DNA of 64,000 nt from Choanephora cucurbitarum. Lineage: Eukaryota; Mucoromycota; Mucoromycetes; Mucorales; Choanephoraceae. The translations under genes and the position numbers were made by a program. The stretch is from contig JAIWNI010000033.1 in NCBI GenBank assembly GCA_025331435.1, positions 186,001 through 250,000 on the forward strand, written 5' to 3'. The notes beneath the pieces are model-generated. The model saw nothing but the letters and a program-made list of their open reading frames with translations. It was not told the DNA's origin and searched no databases. This document shows positions 23,272 through 35,431 of this stretch, in pieces. Each line of letters begins with the position of its first letter. The stretch's first letter is position 1.

Positions 23272-25592
23272 TATAATTGTTTGCGAGAAGAAAAACAAAG
23301 AGTGCCGGTATACTGAACTTCAAAAAAAAGACGCGTCTCTAAAAAAAACATAAAAGAGTGACTTTTTAAGCACAACACGCTTTTGCTGAATAATTTGCTC
23401 AGGGTCAAAACTGTATTTATACTACTAATGTCTTCATATAAAAGATATTGCGTCTTAAGAGAAGATACAGGTGTTGAATTAGTCTCGCAAGCTGATGATG
23501 AATTGTTTCTTGTTCCATCTGCTATAACGAGAATGATCCTTTGCTTATTGAAAAAATATATTGCAGTAACTCGAAAAGGGTGAGCGGTCGCCATTACTAT
23601 GCGTTAGGGTCTTTTTGTGGGACCTTGATGGCAGCAGGATCTTCTGAATATATCGCTTGTTTGAAGCAGCTTGTGGCGAGTATATACATTTGCCTTGTGG
23701 CTTTCATTCAATAAGGCTTTGATAAAAAGCAACAGGTTACTTTTGGTGAAACATGGCAGATCAGCCATATTGGTAGACAATAGCCAAGCGTATCTTTCGA
23801 GTCAATTAAGTCATAAAACCAATTAGCGTCTGTCATACCACAAAACATTGAGGCAGACAATGAATTCTATCGCGATCATAGGACAAAACTAAGTTATTAG
23901 AGCATACAAAGACTTCTTCAAGGAACTTCTTTTTTAAGAATAGAAGTTTCTGATGCACATATTCTGCATCCCATGCACATCCAAAATAAGTACAATGAGA
24001 TTCGAAAAAGAAAAAGAGCTTCATAGATAGACCGTCCATTGTGCTATAACCTGGTATCAACGAGTTAGCGTACTGATACACACAAATGTATCTTTTTTTG
24101 CCTCATTATAGATATGGAGAAAGAAAAGATCTCCGTTTATAAAGAGAATAACTCCAAAGCATAATAGTCACATAAAAAACAACTGTTTACTCTTTTATCA
24201 AATAGTGTATAATGTAATCTTGTTTTGAGTGTAGACCTTGTTCTGTAATGGCAAATAAGTCATACATTTACATGCATTATAAATAGATTTCCGACAAATC
24301 TCCTTGAACCATACAAAGGGCAGTCTTTAGACCTTTCTCTGAATGAACACCATACATAAGCACATGCAATAAGGACTATTATGGATAGATCGGATGTAGT
24401 ATGTCAACATTCAGAGGATCTATAGTGCTCGTGTGAGTGTTACACTTTTATCTTGACATTCGATTCTGAATTCCTCTTGGTAAATATGCTAACAAGCATA
24501 TTAAATACATCGATTGATCCTTAAAAAAAACCGATCTGCACTATGTCTTGATCAAGTACATATCTTCAACTTGATGTTGCTTTTCATACCTTAAATATCA
24601 CTCATAGCGAAACAATTGTTTCTTGAACTATGTACCGTATCAACAATCATTTTCAAAGTTCATCCAGAAGATAATATTGAATTCGATAATCAAGATGAGT
24701 TGGTATTTTTTGCCGGAAAATAAGGATTGAAGAAGTTGTATGGGCTGTAAAGCCACTGTACATCGCAGTGCTATTGCTTTACGAATGATTCTAGTATGTT
24801 ATATGTTGTCACAATTGTTACTTCTGCTCTCTACGATAATATATCCCAAAGGCATTTGATTTGCATAATCAAAACAGATTATGGGCACACAAAACACTGA
24901 TGATCGCTGATCTAAATCTTAGCCTTGGATTAACTTTTGGGATTAGAACAAGATCGAAAAAGTTGGGTCTGACGATGATAATTGCGATCAGAGAAAAGGA
25001 AGTTTGACTCCAAGCTTAACAAAACTGACGAGATGAAGTCGGAGTAATCTTTACTATCCACATAAACCAGTATTTGTTGAGAAAGTAATCATCAACTGTT
25101 TGCACAGATGAATGACTACAAACTATTCGAATTAGTACAAGGCAGATACAAGTATTTATTTGATGAACAAGCGTTTTGGTTGCCTGTAATATTATGCTTC
25201 CACTTTTGTTCACATCATACAATTCGCTTATTCTACACAACATTAAAAAACGAATGTTGAGGCATAAAGGTAGCTTAGTCTGTTAGAAAGAAAGCCAGGT
25301 TATTATCTAAAAAAACAGTCTAATTCATTAACACTTGAATGAACCAACTTGATCTCTAGAATTGACCAGATGATGCTTATAAAGCCCTATTTTCCTTTCA
25401 ACGAATCATCGAGCTATCAGAGGAGAGGAAGCAAACTAATTGTGAACAAAGACAAGTGATTAATGCCATGAATAGTCTATCAGCTATAGATTGTACAGTC
25501 ACGCTGGGGTATTACAAAACGCACGTAGGACTTTCATAAAAGTCCACTTCGCGAACTTTTTTTTTCTCGTACTTTCTTTTGTTGCTGCTGAA
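23272..25592. other. 2.3 kb gene-poor divergent region with a possible gene relic
   Basis: The region lies between the F-box gene and CSE1 starts. From 23428 a 51-codon plus-strand frame (MSSYKRYCVLREDTGVELVS) ends at a TGA at 23581-23583. The +1 frame then stays open for about 42 codons (GRHYYALGSFCGTLMAAGSS) to 23655 and beyond, which suggests a decayed or frameshifted coding fragment. An imperfect hairpin occurs at 24747-24782. The rest is unremarkable AT-rich DNA. Confidence 0.4.
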
Positions 25593-28500
25593 ATGGAGAT
25601 CAACGAACAGACCTATGCCACCTTACAACAGTACTTGTTACAGACTTTGAATCCTGCTACACAGAAAGAGGGTAGGCTATAATATGAATTGCACTTGCAC
25701 AACATTGACACCATTTTCTTTATGCATAAGCTGCATTCAACTTGAGTCAAGTGGAAGTACAGCAAGGCTTTCCTATGCTTTTGCTAAGAGCCATTAGCGA
25801 TGAAGCTGGTGACATGACTATTAGAATGGCCGGTGCTGTCTACTTCAAGAACTACATTAAGCGTAATTGGGTTTTGGTACGCATCAGACAAAGTTTTCTT
25901 TATGCTGGTCTCTTGCTTAAAAGTTATTTTATCTTCTAAATTTAGGAAAATGAAAACGAAGCCGATAAAATTGCCTTGCAGGATCGTCTCGAAATTAAGC
26001 GACAGATCGTTCAATTGATGATTACTGTACCCGATAAGCTTCAATTGCAAATCAGTGACGCGCTTAGTTTGATTGCTGCTTCCGACTTTCCTGAAAAATG
26101 GGATACATTATTGCCTGTAAGTGATGGGTGGAATGGATAGTGTCAGTTTCCGCAGTAATTAATTCTCGTCATTTCTCTATAGGAACTGATCAGTAAATTA
26201 AGCCCTACTGATTACCGAGTCAACAATGGTATTCTTGGTACTGCTCATTCTATTTTCAAGAGGTAAAGAAATACATTTTAATCCTTTTTTTTGGGCCGAT
26301 ACAATCACAATATTAACAATTATTTTGTTTAGATGGAGATCCGCATTCAGATCAGATGAACTGTTCCTTAGTATCAAGTATGTTCTCGATTTGTTCTGTG
26401 AGCCTTATATGCAACTCTTCCAGGTAACATAAGAAAAAATGGGATTAGGAAACCCGTGATTGACGACTTTGAGATAGATTACGGACAAGTTGATTGAGGA
26501 AAACAGTAACAACGTGCAAGCACTTCAAATCTTGGCTCGTTCACTTATTTTGTTGATCAAGATCTACTACGATTTGAACTGTCAAGATTTACCTGAATTT
26601 TTTGAAGATAATTTGACAACATTCATGGGTTTGTTTGAGAAGTACTTGGTCTACCAAAACCCTTTATTGGTTACAGATGATGAAGAGGAAGAGGGACCTT
26701 TAGAGCAAATCAAGACAGGCATCTGTTATATTCTCGAATTATACGCCTCTCGTTACGAAGAAGCATTCCCTCAATTGAACATCTTTGTGCCCATCGTCAT
26801 CAATCTACTTACCAACACAAACGGTGATTCTAAATATGATACTGTAAGCTTTATCCTGAAAAAAGGTTATGTATGTATGTTACTCATCCCTCTTTCCTTT
26901 CTTTTATGTTAGACTGTTTGTAAAGCATTCTCTGTCTTGTCAGTCATCGTCAGAATTGATCGTCACAGTGATTATTTTGCTAATGAAGCTACCCTCAGTA
27001 CAATGTGTGAACGTATCGCTTTACCCAACATTGCTATTCGTGCCTCAGATGAAGAGTTATACGAAGACAACCCTATTGAATACATTCGCCGAGATTTAGA
27101 AGGATCCGATCACGATACACGCCGTCGTGCTGCTGCTGATTTCATTCGTGGCTTGATGGAGCGCTTTGAAACACAGGTCACCAAGATCATGTCAGAATAT
27201 GTCGGTCGTTTCTTGCAGAACTACAATGCCAATCCTAAGGCTAACTGGAAAGACAAGAACACAGCCATCTTCTTGTTGGTGGCTATTGCTACCCGTTCTT
27301 CTACATTGCAACTCGGTGTTACCAAGACAAATGAGTTGGTGGATGTTGTCGACTTCTTTTCAAAACATGTCTTGTGCGACTTGCAATCGGAAGTCAACAC
27401 AGATATTCCTATTCTTAAGATGGATGCCATCAAGTATGTCTATACCTTTAGAAACCAATTGACTAAGGAGCAATTGTTGACTGTATTTCCCTTGCTTGTC
27501 AAACATCTCGAATCCACTGATTACGTCGTACACACCTATGCTGCTATTGCCATCGAGCGTATCTTGTTTATTCGTCAAGGAAAGACAATGATGTAAGTGA
27601 TTGGATATTATTATTCTGATTTATGTCTCTTTCTTATTTTAACCTATGTTTTTGATAATTAGGTTCACTGCTACTGACATTAAGCCTTATACAGAAACCC
27701 TTTTGACTCAGTTGTTTAGATTGATTGAGTTGGGTCAAACACCTGAAAAGTTATCTGAAAACGATTATTTGATGAGAGCTGTTATGCGTGTGATTATTAC
27801 TAGTCGTCAAGACATGGAACCTTATGTCACTGCCATCATGACTAAGTTGACTCATATCTTGGCCATTGTCAGCAAGAACCCCAGCAACCCCAAGTTCAAC
27901 CACTATGTCTTTGAAAGCATTGGTGCCTTGATTCGTTTCATTTGCCCTATTTCCGAAGGTGCCTTGAGTCAATTTGAAAACTTATGTTTTGGTCCCTTCC
28001 AGACTATCTTATCACAAGAAGTGCAAGAATTCAGTCCTTATGTCTTCCAACTGTTGGCTCAATTGCTTGAGCAACACAAGGGTAATGAACTGACTCCTGC
28101 CTATATGGCTCTCTTGACCCCCTTGTTGAATCCTTCTCTTTGGGAACAAGGTAATATCCCTGCTCTTGTCCGATTGATGCAAGCTTATCTAGATAAGGGT
28201 GCTCAAACAATTTTGGCCAATAACCAATTTGAACCTATTTTGGGTATCTTCCAACAAAAATTGGTTTACTCTCGACAATTCGATCATTATGGTATGCTCT
28301 TGTTAGAGACAATCACCAAGCGTATTCCCTTAAGCGTGCTCGGTAATTATCTGCCTGTCTTGTGTAATGCTGTCTTGAAGCGACTCTTGAGCAAGAAGAA
28401 GGGAGATGAAATTACTTTTGATAGATTCACACGTAACTTCACCTTATGGATGTGTACCTGTTTCTTGGCAGAATCCATGAACGGACCAGACAGTATCATT

Positions 28501-29052
28501 CGTGTCTTCGAAACCATACAACCAGGGTAAGAAAAGCAACATGTTGTGTTTTATGTGTTTACTTATCTTATATACGCCAGTTTGTTTGGTCAAGTCATGA
28601 ACTTTTTCGTTCTTCCTGATTTGAGCAAGCTTCACAAACCTATAGATCGTCGTATTGCTAGCGTTGGTATGACTCACCTACTGACACGATCTGACTCTAT
28701 GGTCAGCCCACCTTATTCTGAAGAGCTCTGGCCCAAATCTATGTTTGCTTTGCTAGCACTTTTAGAACTACCTGCTGCTGCAGAGACAGATGGACCTGAT
28801 GAATTGTATACCTTGGATATTGAAGAAGGAGGCTATCAAACTACATTTGCCAAATTGGCTACCAGTCATCCTATTCAAGAAGATCCTACTGCCAATTTGC
28901 CTATCAGTCAAATCTATCTGGTTCAACAATTGGTTGCCATGCCTGTTGAAAAGCGTAACGTGGCTAGAGATTTATGTTCTAAATTGCCTGAAGCTACTCA
29001 ATGCTTACCTGCTTATTTTGAACGTGCTAATATTCCTTTGACTCAATTTTAG
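25593..29052 (+). CDS. CSE1: Exportin-2 / importin-alpha re-exporter (CSE1/CAS)
   Basis: HEAT-repeat karyopherin that returns importin-alpha to the cytoplasm with Ran-GTP. Nine exons: 25593-25671, 25731-25876, 25946-26116, 26183-26262, 26333-26423, 26478-26843, 26913-27592, 27663-28526 and 28581-29052 (982 aa), close to the family's usual 960-970. Importin-beta N-terminal features: MRMAGAVYFKNYIKRNW-like RMAGAVYFKNYIK and ISDALSLIAASDFPEKW. Cse1-specific blocks: HSIFKRWRSAFRSDELFLSI, EEYIRRDLEGSD-like IEYIRRDLEGSDHDTRRRAA, NPSNPKFNHYVFESIGALIR, EVQEFSPYVFQLLAQLLE and LFGQVMNFFVLPDLSKLH. All nine exon phases agree. The start follows a CT-rich leader. Confidence 0.95.
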
Positions 29053-29578
29053 AGTTTTGTAATTTTCCCTAAAGAAAAATCGGTCGTTTTTTTTACATGA
29101 TAAAATATCTATTTACACACACACACACACATACACATACATACAGCATACATGCGCATGCGCTTGACAATAAACACACCTCTCAGAAAGAAACTATATT
29201 CATAATCATATCGCTATTTGGGTTTTCTCTTTAAATTATTCTTTTACATGCAAATACATATGAGACTAAGGCTACCTCTCAGTATATGTATGTCCTCTTA
29301 CAATTACATTGACTGATCATAATCAGGTTCGAGTATGCCAGCATATTGACAATAAGGTATCGATGCAATTGTCAAGTTTTTTTGACGCACAAAATCCAAT
29401 CAAGAAGCAATGTACCAACAGACACTCTATTCTGATGACATCGTGACAATACCCTATCGACTTTTTTTCCTTCACATTTGTACATGATCAGATATGCTTT
29501 ATTATTACGATCTGCTAAGATTAAATTGCTATTGAACACTATGTATAGGTTTATGTATCAAAAACAGGAAAGTTTACT
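29053..29578. other. Convergent spacer between CSE1 and the MedA-like gene
   Basis: 526 bp containing both 3' UTRs. The CA-rich microsatellite at 29114-29163 lies here. No gene is seen. Confidence 0.5.
29114..29163. repeat. CA microsatellite plus CATGCGCATG palindrome
   Basis: About nine CA units grade into ACAT units, followed by the perfect 10-bp palindrome CATGCGCATG at 29151-29160. The stretch is largely alternating purine-pyrimidine. It lies in the CSE1 3' region. Confidence 0.7.
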
Positions 29579-31860
29579 TTAAAATCCGAGGTTATTTTGA
29601 GGCGAAGACGATGGATTGTTAGATGATCCAAATGTATGTTGGTTATCTATTGAGACATGGGTTGGTCTTTGATGTATAGGCTCCAATGGTGCAGTTGTGA
29701 TGTAAGAAGGTGTATATTTTCGAATGATCTTTTTGAGGGCATGCGGTAATGTTCTCCAGGAAAATACCTTGACATCTTTCTCGATATTGCGTGGCTTTGG
29801 ATGAGGAAAGGACATGATCAACTTGAAAAACTCTGCGCAATCCGATTTGCATTTGGACACAGTCAATGGGCGGAAACCCTCCAGGTTTCTACGGATACGG
29901 TTCTTCTCTTCCACCGTAAAGTGGATACCAATGATACTTTCCAATAAATAGATACAGTCTACGGAAGTGATGTAGTAATCGTTTCTTTCGCGCCAATAAA
30001 TACATGAAATAACAATAGGCGATGTCGTGGTGTCGGGCCGACTTGAGTTACCGAAATCGCTATGGGTCAGACTAGAGACGCCTGAAGGTGAATTAGATAC
30101 GGCGGCTGCCGCTGCCGCTGCCGCTGCTACTGCTGCTACATTGTCTCGCATCCTCTGTTGATGGTATGTGTGCTGATCCATAGGCTCAAACCCACATTCG
30201 ACCATTGTTAAGTTTCCTTCTGCATTGTAAGTTGTTTCTCTCCAGAAGTGAACTAAGCGGCGACTCAGTTGCCATTCTTGCATGTTCCAGTTGGTCATCA
30301 TTTCTGCTAAATCGCCATTAAGCTTCAGATGAGCTTTGTTTAAGGCAGGACCGTTGTGGCTAACATTGTTGGTGTTGGAGACTGTATGCATAGGTTGAGC
30401 AGGTGCAGAGGCACGTCTTTGGATATCAAGCATAGGAGGACGAGCAGATTGAGGTGTTGTGTCTGAAAGACTGAACTGTCGTTGTCTTTGAGACGAGTAC
30501 TGTTGTTGCTGCTGATGATATTGTCTTTGCATCATGTTTTGCAATAGGTAGTTTGGATGATAGTTGAATGAATTCATGTAATTGTTGACTGGTTGTGGCA
30601 TCATAGATGAAGAGACCTGATTGAGTTTGAATTGCTGGCGCTGCTGCATTTCGATGAATGCGTGATACATATTTTCTTTTGACAGAATTTTGTCTAATGA
30701 AGGAGGGTTGACTGGGTTAGTTACAAGGTCGTACATTCCCGTAGGTGTATTTTGATGAAAGCTTTCTGACATGAATCCTTGATGACTAGTTGTCGGATAA
30801 GAAGGATAGGTGAGAGGTGCACTTGGTGTAGTAGTGTAGTTTGGTTGAGCATGCGAGCTCAAATCATCCATGGACCACGTAGATAGTTCATGAGATGAAG
30901 AAGTCGAAGAGTTAGAGAGTGCAGGAGGGGGCGGTGTAGGCGTAGAAACCCAGTTGCCTTGAGTAGTCATACTTGTGTTCAAAATAGGATCATATGGAGC
31001 CAAAAGTTTCAATAGCTGATCATCCACCTCCTCTTGAACTAAAGGTAGCCATCATTCAGTATCAAGAAATACATAGCTCAAAATCAGAGTGACTTACCTG
31101 ATTTTTTCGTACCGAATGTATTTTTCTTGTTTGGACATTCATCTGGCTCGCAAGATAATGCGCGCTTGCGTCCATTTGATCGGACGCCTAAAATGGAAAA
31201 AACAATAAGTAAACAAATATTATGCATTAATGTGGAGAAGGAAAAAAAATCAACATACCTTCTGTATAAGTGAAGAAACCTATTTGCATTGATCTCGGTA
31301 CTCTTTCAAGATGCTCTAAATCAATTAGAGTGATTGAAATAGGCACTTGTTCGCCTTCAGATTGTGTTTCTTTAATGGGTGGTATAGAAGCCATTAATGT
31401 GATCCAGACAGTGGATGAATTTTCATGTTGCATTCGATGGTGGTGCTGTGCTGTCTCAACACTCAATTGACCAAACATGATTCGCATATTCCAATGAATT
31501 TCTCTATCATATTCAAGTACAATGGTCATCATACCCGATGCTTGACCTTGCTGAGGACTCCATTGAACTACTCTAGGAAGTAGAGAGGGTGATGCAACTG
31601 CCTTTTTATGCTGGTCGCTGAAAAACTCATTGAATATTTCGTCTTCTTCTAGTTTAGTACTTTCTGATTCGTTGCTCTCAACATCTTTTAGAAGCATGTC
31701 ATAGTCTATTATACTTTGAATTAAATACAATGTATCACACAGTTTTTATATGTTTACACTTACCAAACAATGTATCTGACATATCAGCTGTTAGTTTCAT
31801 TACTTTTTTATCGGCAATTGTAGGTGTCACTGGTAAAATATCGCTATCCGCAATTGTCAT
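29579..31860 (-). CDS. MedA-like developmental regulator (DUF7082 domain)
   Basis: Four exons: 31860-31764, 31705-31259, 31187-31098 and 31038-29579 (697 aa). The N-terminal part contains PRVVQWSPQQGQASGMMTIV and a beta-rich stretch (SMQIGFFTYTEGVRSNGRKR), reminiscent of the N-terminal region of medusa/Acr1-type proteins. The middle is Gln/Asn/Ser-rich with a poly-Ala tract. The C-terminus (about 465-660) has NMQEWQLSRRLVHFWRETTY, VISCIYWRERNDYYITSVDC, IYLLESIIGIHFTVEEKNRI and RRNLEGFRPLTVSKCKSDCA, which I recognise as the DUF7082 domain of fungal MedA-like regulators. Known members control conidiation, biofilm and virulence-related morphogenesis in Ascomycota; the role here is unknown. The exon 2 acceptor at 31706-31707 is forced because the AG six bases earlier gives a stop. 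Confidence 0.72.
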
Positions 31861-33894
31861 ACTGTTTCTTTTTGTCTTCTCTTTTTTTGTATTTTTTTAT
31901 TACTAGTATTCTCTAAGAAAGAAGAAAAAAAAAAGAAGAGATAGAAGAAAAAGGAAGGAAAAAAGAAAGAGAAAAAGAGACAATAAACATTCTCGCTTAA
32001 TATCATAACCCTCGTCAATGCAATTGAACAAATAAATCTTTTTTTTTTCTTTTTTTTTTTGCCCTAGCATTATAAAACAATAGAAGAAGACGATTTTGAC
32101 AGACAATGATGCAATGAAGGCTTATTTGGAGAAAAAACAACAAGTAACAAACAAATCTCATATTTTTTGTTCACTGTATAGAATAAAATTGCCTTTTTCA
32201 TATTTTTGTTCACTTCACAGTGCATGCACTTCAAGTGCTCTGTTAGAGGGTTTTTATTATGAACACAATTTATCGCTTTCATATGATTCTATGCCTGGAA
32301 TCATATGAATCTGATTTATGAATGATAAAATGGTTTTCTCTCTAAAGAAGAGGAGGGGAAAGACCTTCTTTCTCTTTTCTTATACATAGCATATGTTGCT
32401 GATTCAAGAAAAGGCTTAGAATTAATAAAACGTATTGCTCCTTTTAGCATAGACTCAATATGAGGTTTTTATCTCAACTTGGCAATAAGGCAACAGTAAG
32501 ACTGAAATCTTTCAACTTTTATGTCACACAACAATTGACCCTCTTCCAATAAATTAAAGTTTTGACACATTTCCTAATCAGTCAAAGTCCTGCTTCCTGC
32601 CTGCCAAGGACCATCTCAACACTAGATGTGTGATATTGTGGTATTATAGAATAGAAGCAAATGGAAATTCAGCAATCGAATGGATCAATCATATCAATCA
32701 AATTTACTTCTAGATAAATATATTTCCTAAAAAGTAAAATAGGTGAATCTTGAATTCGTCTCTTCAGCATTTATTCAGCTTAGACAACTTGACATGAGAC
32801 TGATTTTACATCATTTCTCAACCAGTTCTAACAATAAGCCTAAAGAACAAAGACCTGCTTGGGATTTTGAGTGACATCTTAGAGTCAAAGAAGAGGAAGA
32901 TTATTCATTAGATTGACTTCATTTTTTTTTAAATAAAAACCAATCGAACCATAATTAGTAAGACATTAGCTAAGCATCCGAAATCGAGCATCGTTGCACT
33001 AATATAACTACGGTAGGATAAAGAACGATTCATCATGGAGTTGTTTGTTTGCTCATGTAGATCATGCATTTGTTCTCCAAAACATCCTTTATACTGTGAT
33101 GCCTCCCTCTTCCTTTTTTTTGTTGTTTGTGAACAAATACATAGGCCCTTTGCTGTCAGAACAAGTGCAACTTGCATCATTAAGTAAACATCGACCAGTC
33201 AATTTGATTTGTACGTGCTGACCTAAAAGACCTAGACTTCAGTCAGTGTTGAGAGTGAAAAGAATCATCAGCAAATCGACTAGCTATTCGAATTAAATTG
33301 CTCTTACTGAGAACCAATCAGCATGCATAGTTGAAGTTCATCGATTTTCACCTGCAATCCTCGATTAGTCCAGGATTTCATTTCTTCCGATTCCAAACTA
33401 GTAAGAATCAGCACACAGGTTATTTTTTTTTGGTTGCTGCAAAAAAAACAGATATAGATGATTGTCAGTATATCATAAACCTCAGTGAGTGCGAGTTACT
33501 AACATCAGGGTTACTCTACTAGTCACTTGACTGGTTGTCATATACGCGCATTTCTGATTATCAAGTCTGTAACCAGTAAGAAGATAAACCTGAAGCGCGA
33601 CATTTTGAATGTTAAGATATTGAATCCTGGTTCATATATAAGCTTAATAGTATCTACATATTTTTGATGTCTTATGAGCTATAAAGTACTGACAACATTT
33701 GTATTTAATCATGATGACTTGTCCTATAAGGAAAATCAAAATTAAAAAAAAATGGACGTGTAAGCTATATGGACCTAGTTCGTGCTTTCTTTTCTTTGTA
33801 AATATGAACATGGCTATTACTCTTTATTGATAAGGATTATATAGAATACATTAAGATAAATAAGTTTTTTTTTTAGGCTGGTGTGCCTCTATAA
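31861..33894. other. Long upstream region of the MedA-like gene
   Basis: 2.0 kb without a supported gene. Poly-purine and poly-pyrimidine runs occur at about 31915-31980 and 32040-32060. The remainder is AT-rich. Small ORFs (for example 32929-33180 minus) lack homology and splice context. The length is consistent with a complex promoter, but that is inference only. Confidence 0.45.
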
Positions 33895-34624
33895 TTAGAA
33901 AGCAAAAGCAAGGACAGCTACAGTAGCAACAAAAGGCAGGACACCAGTGTACATGCCATTAGCACCAGAGCCAGTCTGGGAAGCATGGTCATGATCATGG
34001 TCATGGCCATGGGCATCAGTAGAATTAGAAGTGCTGTTGGCCTTGATAGCAATAGCATCAGCAGCAGCTTGGGTAGCATTCTTGACGACTACAAGAGAGG
34101 GTGCTGTTTCACCAGAATCACCTTGCTTAACGTAGGTCCAGTTGGCAGTACCATTAAGACAGGTTTGAATGGCAGGGAAATAGTATGTCACGTTAGAGAC
34201 AGAGCTCAAATCAACATTGGGAACAGAGAGGTTCAAGGGGAAGTCGAGAGCATCATGAGCACCCAAAAGACCACCAGACCAGGTAATGGTCTTGACAGAG
34301 GTGTTGGAGGCATCACTGTATTCAGTAGTCAAAGTCTATAAAGAAGAACATTTAAGGTAAGTTGAAGTTTCATTTCCAATGGTGACTTCAGTACTTTACC
34401 CAGTTAGTCAATTGTTGAGGCTTCACGTTGGAGACTTGATCAGGTACAGAGACAGAGATGCTGATGGTATCAGATCCACTACAGCCGTGAGGGACATGGA
34501 AAGCAGTAGAGACATTTTGTCCAGGTTCAACAAACTTGGGAGTCAAAGTAACATGAGCATCAGCAGAACCCAACAGAGCCAAAGAAGCACAAGCAGCAAC
34601 CAAAGTAGAACGGAAGATAGCCAT
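33895..34624 (-). CDS. Secreted, probably GPI-anchored YcnI-like (DUF1775) protein with His-rich tail
   Basis: Two exons, 34624-34400 and 34335-33895 (221 aa). A signal peptide at residues 1-23 ends in GSADA, so the mature protein would begin at His24 (HVTLTPKFVEPGQNVST). The core resembles the YcnI/DUF1775 beta-sandwich: FHVPHGCSGSDTISISVSVP, then TLTTEYSDASN, TITWSGG, LSVPNVDLSSVSNVTYYFPA and CLNGTANWTYV. In bacterial YcnI an N-terminal His, a Glu and a Trp bind Cu(II). There are several N-glycosylation sequons. A His/Asp cluster (HGHDHDHDH) precedes a glycine-rich linker and a C-terminal hydrophobic tail (GVLPFVATVAVLAFAF), typical of a GPI signal. Copper handling at the cell surface is inferred. 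Confidence 0.78.
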
Positions 34625-35431
34625 GATGTAAGAAAGAAAGTAGTTTGAGACAAAGAAAAAACAAAAAACAAGGAGAAAATTATAGCTTATTATATACTTG
34701 AAAGTAGCAGCAAAAATTTCTCAAAAAACTACCAATGGTAGTTTGACTTTGATCTGTTTACTTTAAATAATCACCGAACCTGATTTCTTTTTGAGGCACA
34801 GATACAATAGAAGGTCGAGAAGCCAAGTTGACTTGATCCACTATTTGCTTACTCTGTTTTCCTTATGTAAAGAAGCGGTTTCTGCTTTATTGTTTCAATT
34901 TGTATTTTCATTAAGCTACCTTTCTCGTTTTCAGTTTCTTGTTTTCAGTTTATTATTGTTCATAAAGACGCGTTTCTTTTTTTTTTGGAAAATAAAAGGA
35001 TTTCCGTTACTCTATCCAATCAAATCTATTAGAATAGCTAAAGTCTCTCCCTCTCTCTCTCTCTTTTTATTCTCGATTGTGCTACCATTCCAATAAGAAC
35101 AGTCCACTCAGGGCCTGATCTGTTTGACTTTTGACAGTTAGTACAGTTGATCGAGATGGAATTAGTTTGACATCTAGAGAGATTGACATTGAATTCATTT
35201 GAGACACTTTTCTCTTAATAATAGAAAGAGAAACTACAAACGAAATTTGAACCTATTGAAAAACTCTAACCTTAATTTAAAAAAAAAAGGAAACAGGCGA
35301 TGCTTATGTCTGGAGAAATTTTTGATTCACAGAGAATTCCGGAAATAACCTTATTTGAAAAATTTCTGTAAAAAGTGTCACGTAGCATCTCATTTCCTCC
35401 TTAAGAAGTGAAAGTTTATTTGTTTTGATAA
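34625..35431. other. Upstream region of the YcnI-like gene
   Basis: About 0.8 kb. It includes a CT microsatellite at about 35046-35065 and a T run near 34978-34986. Nothing coding is supported. It separates the YcnI-like start from the THP3 stop, both minus strand. Confidence 0.45.

Noticed and set aside
32929..33180. 83-codon minus-strand ORF
   Set aside because: No homology recognised; lies in a low-complexity AT-rich region.
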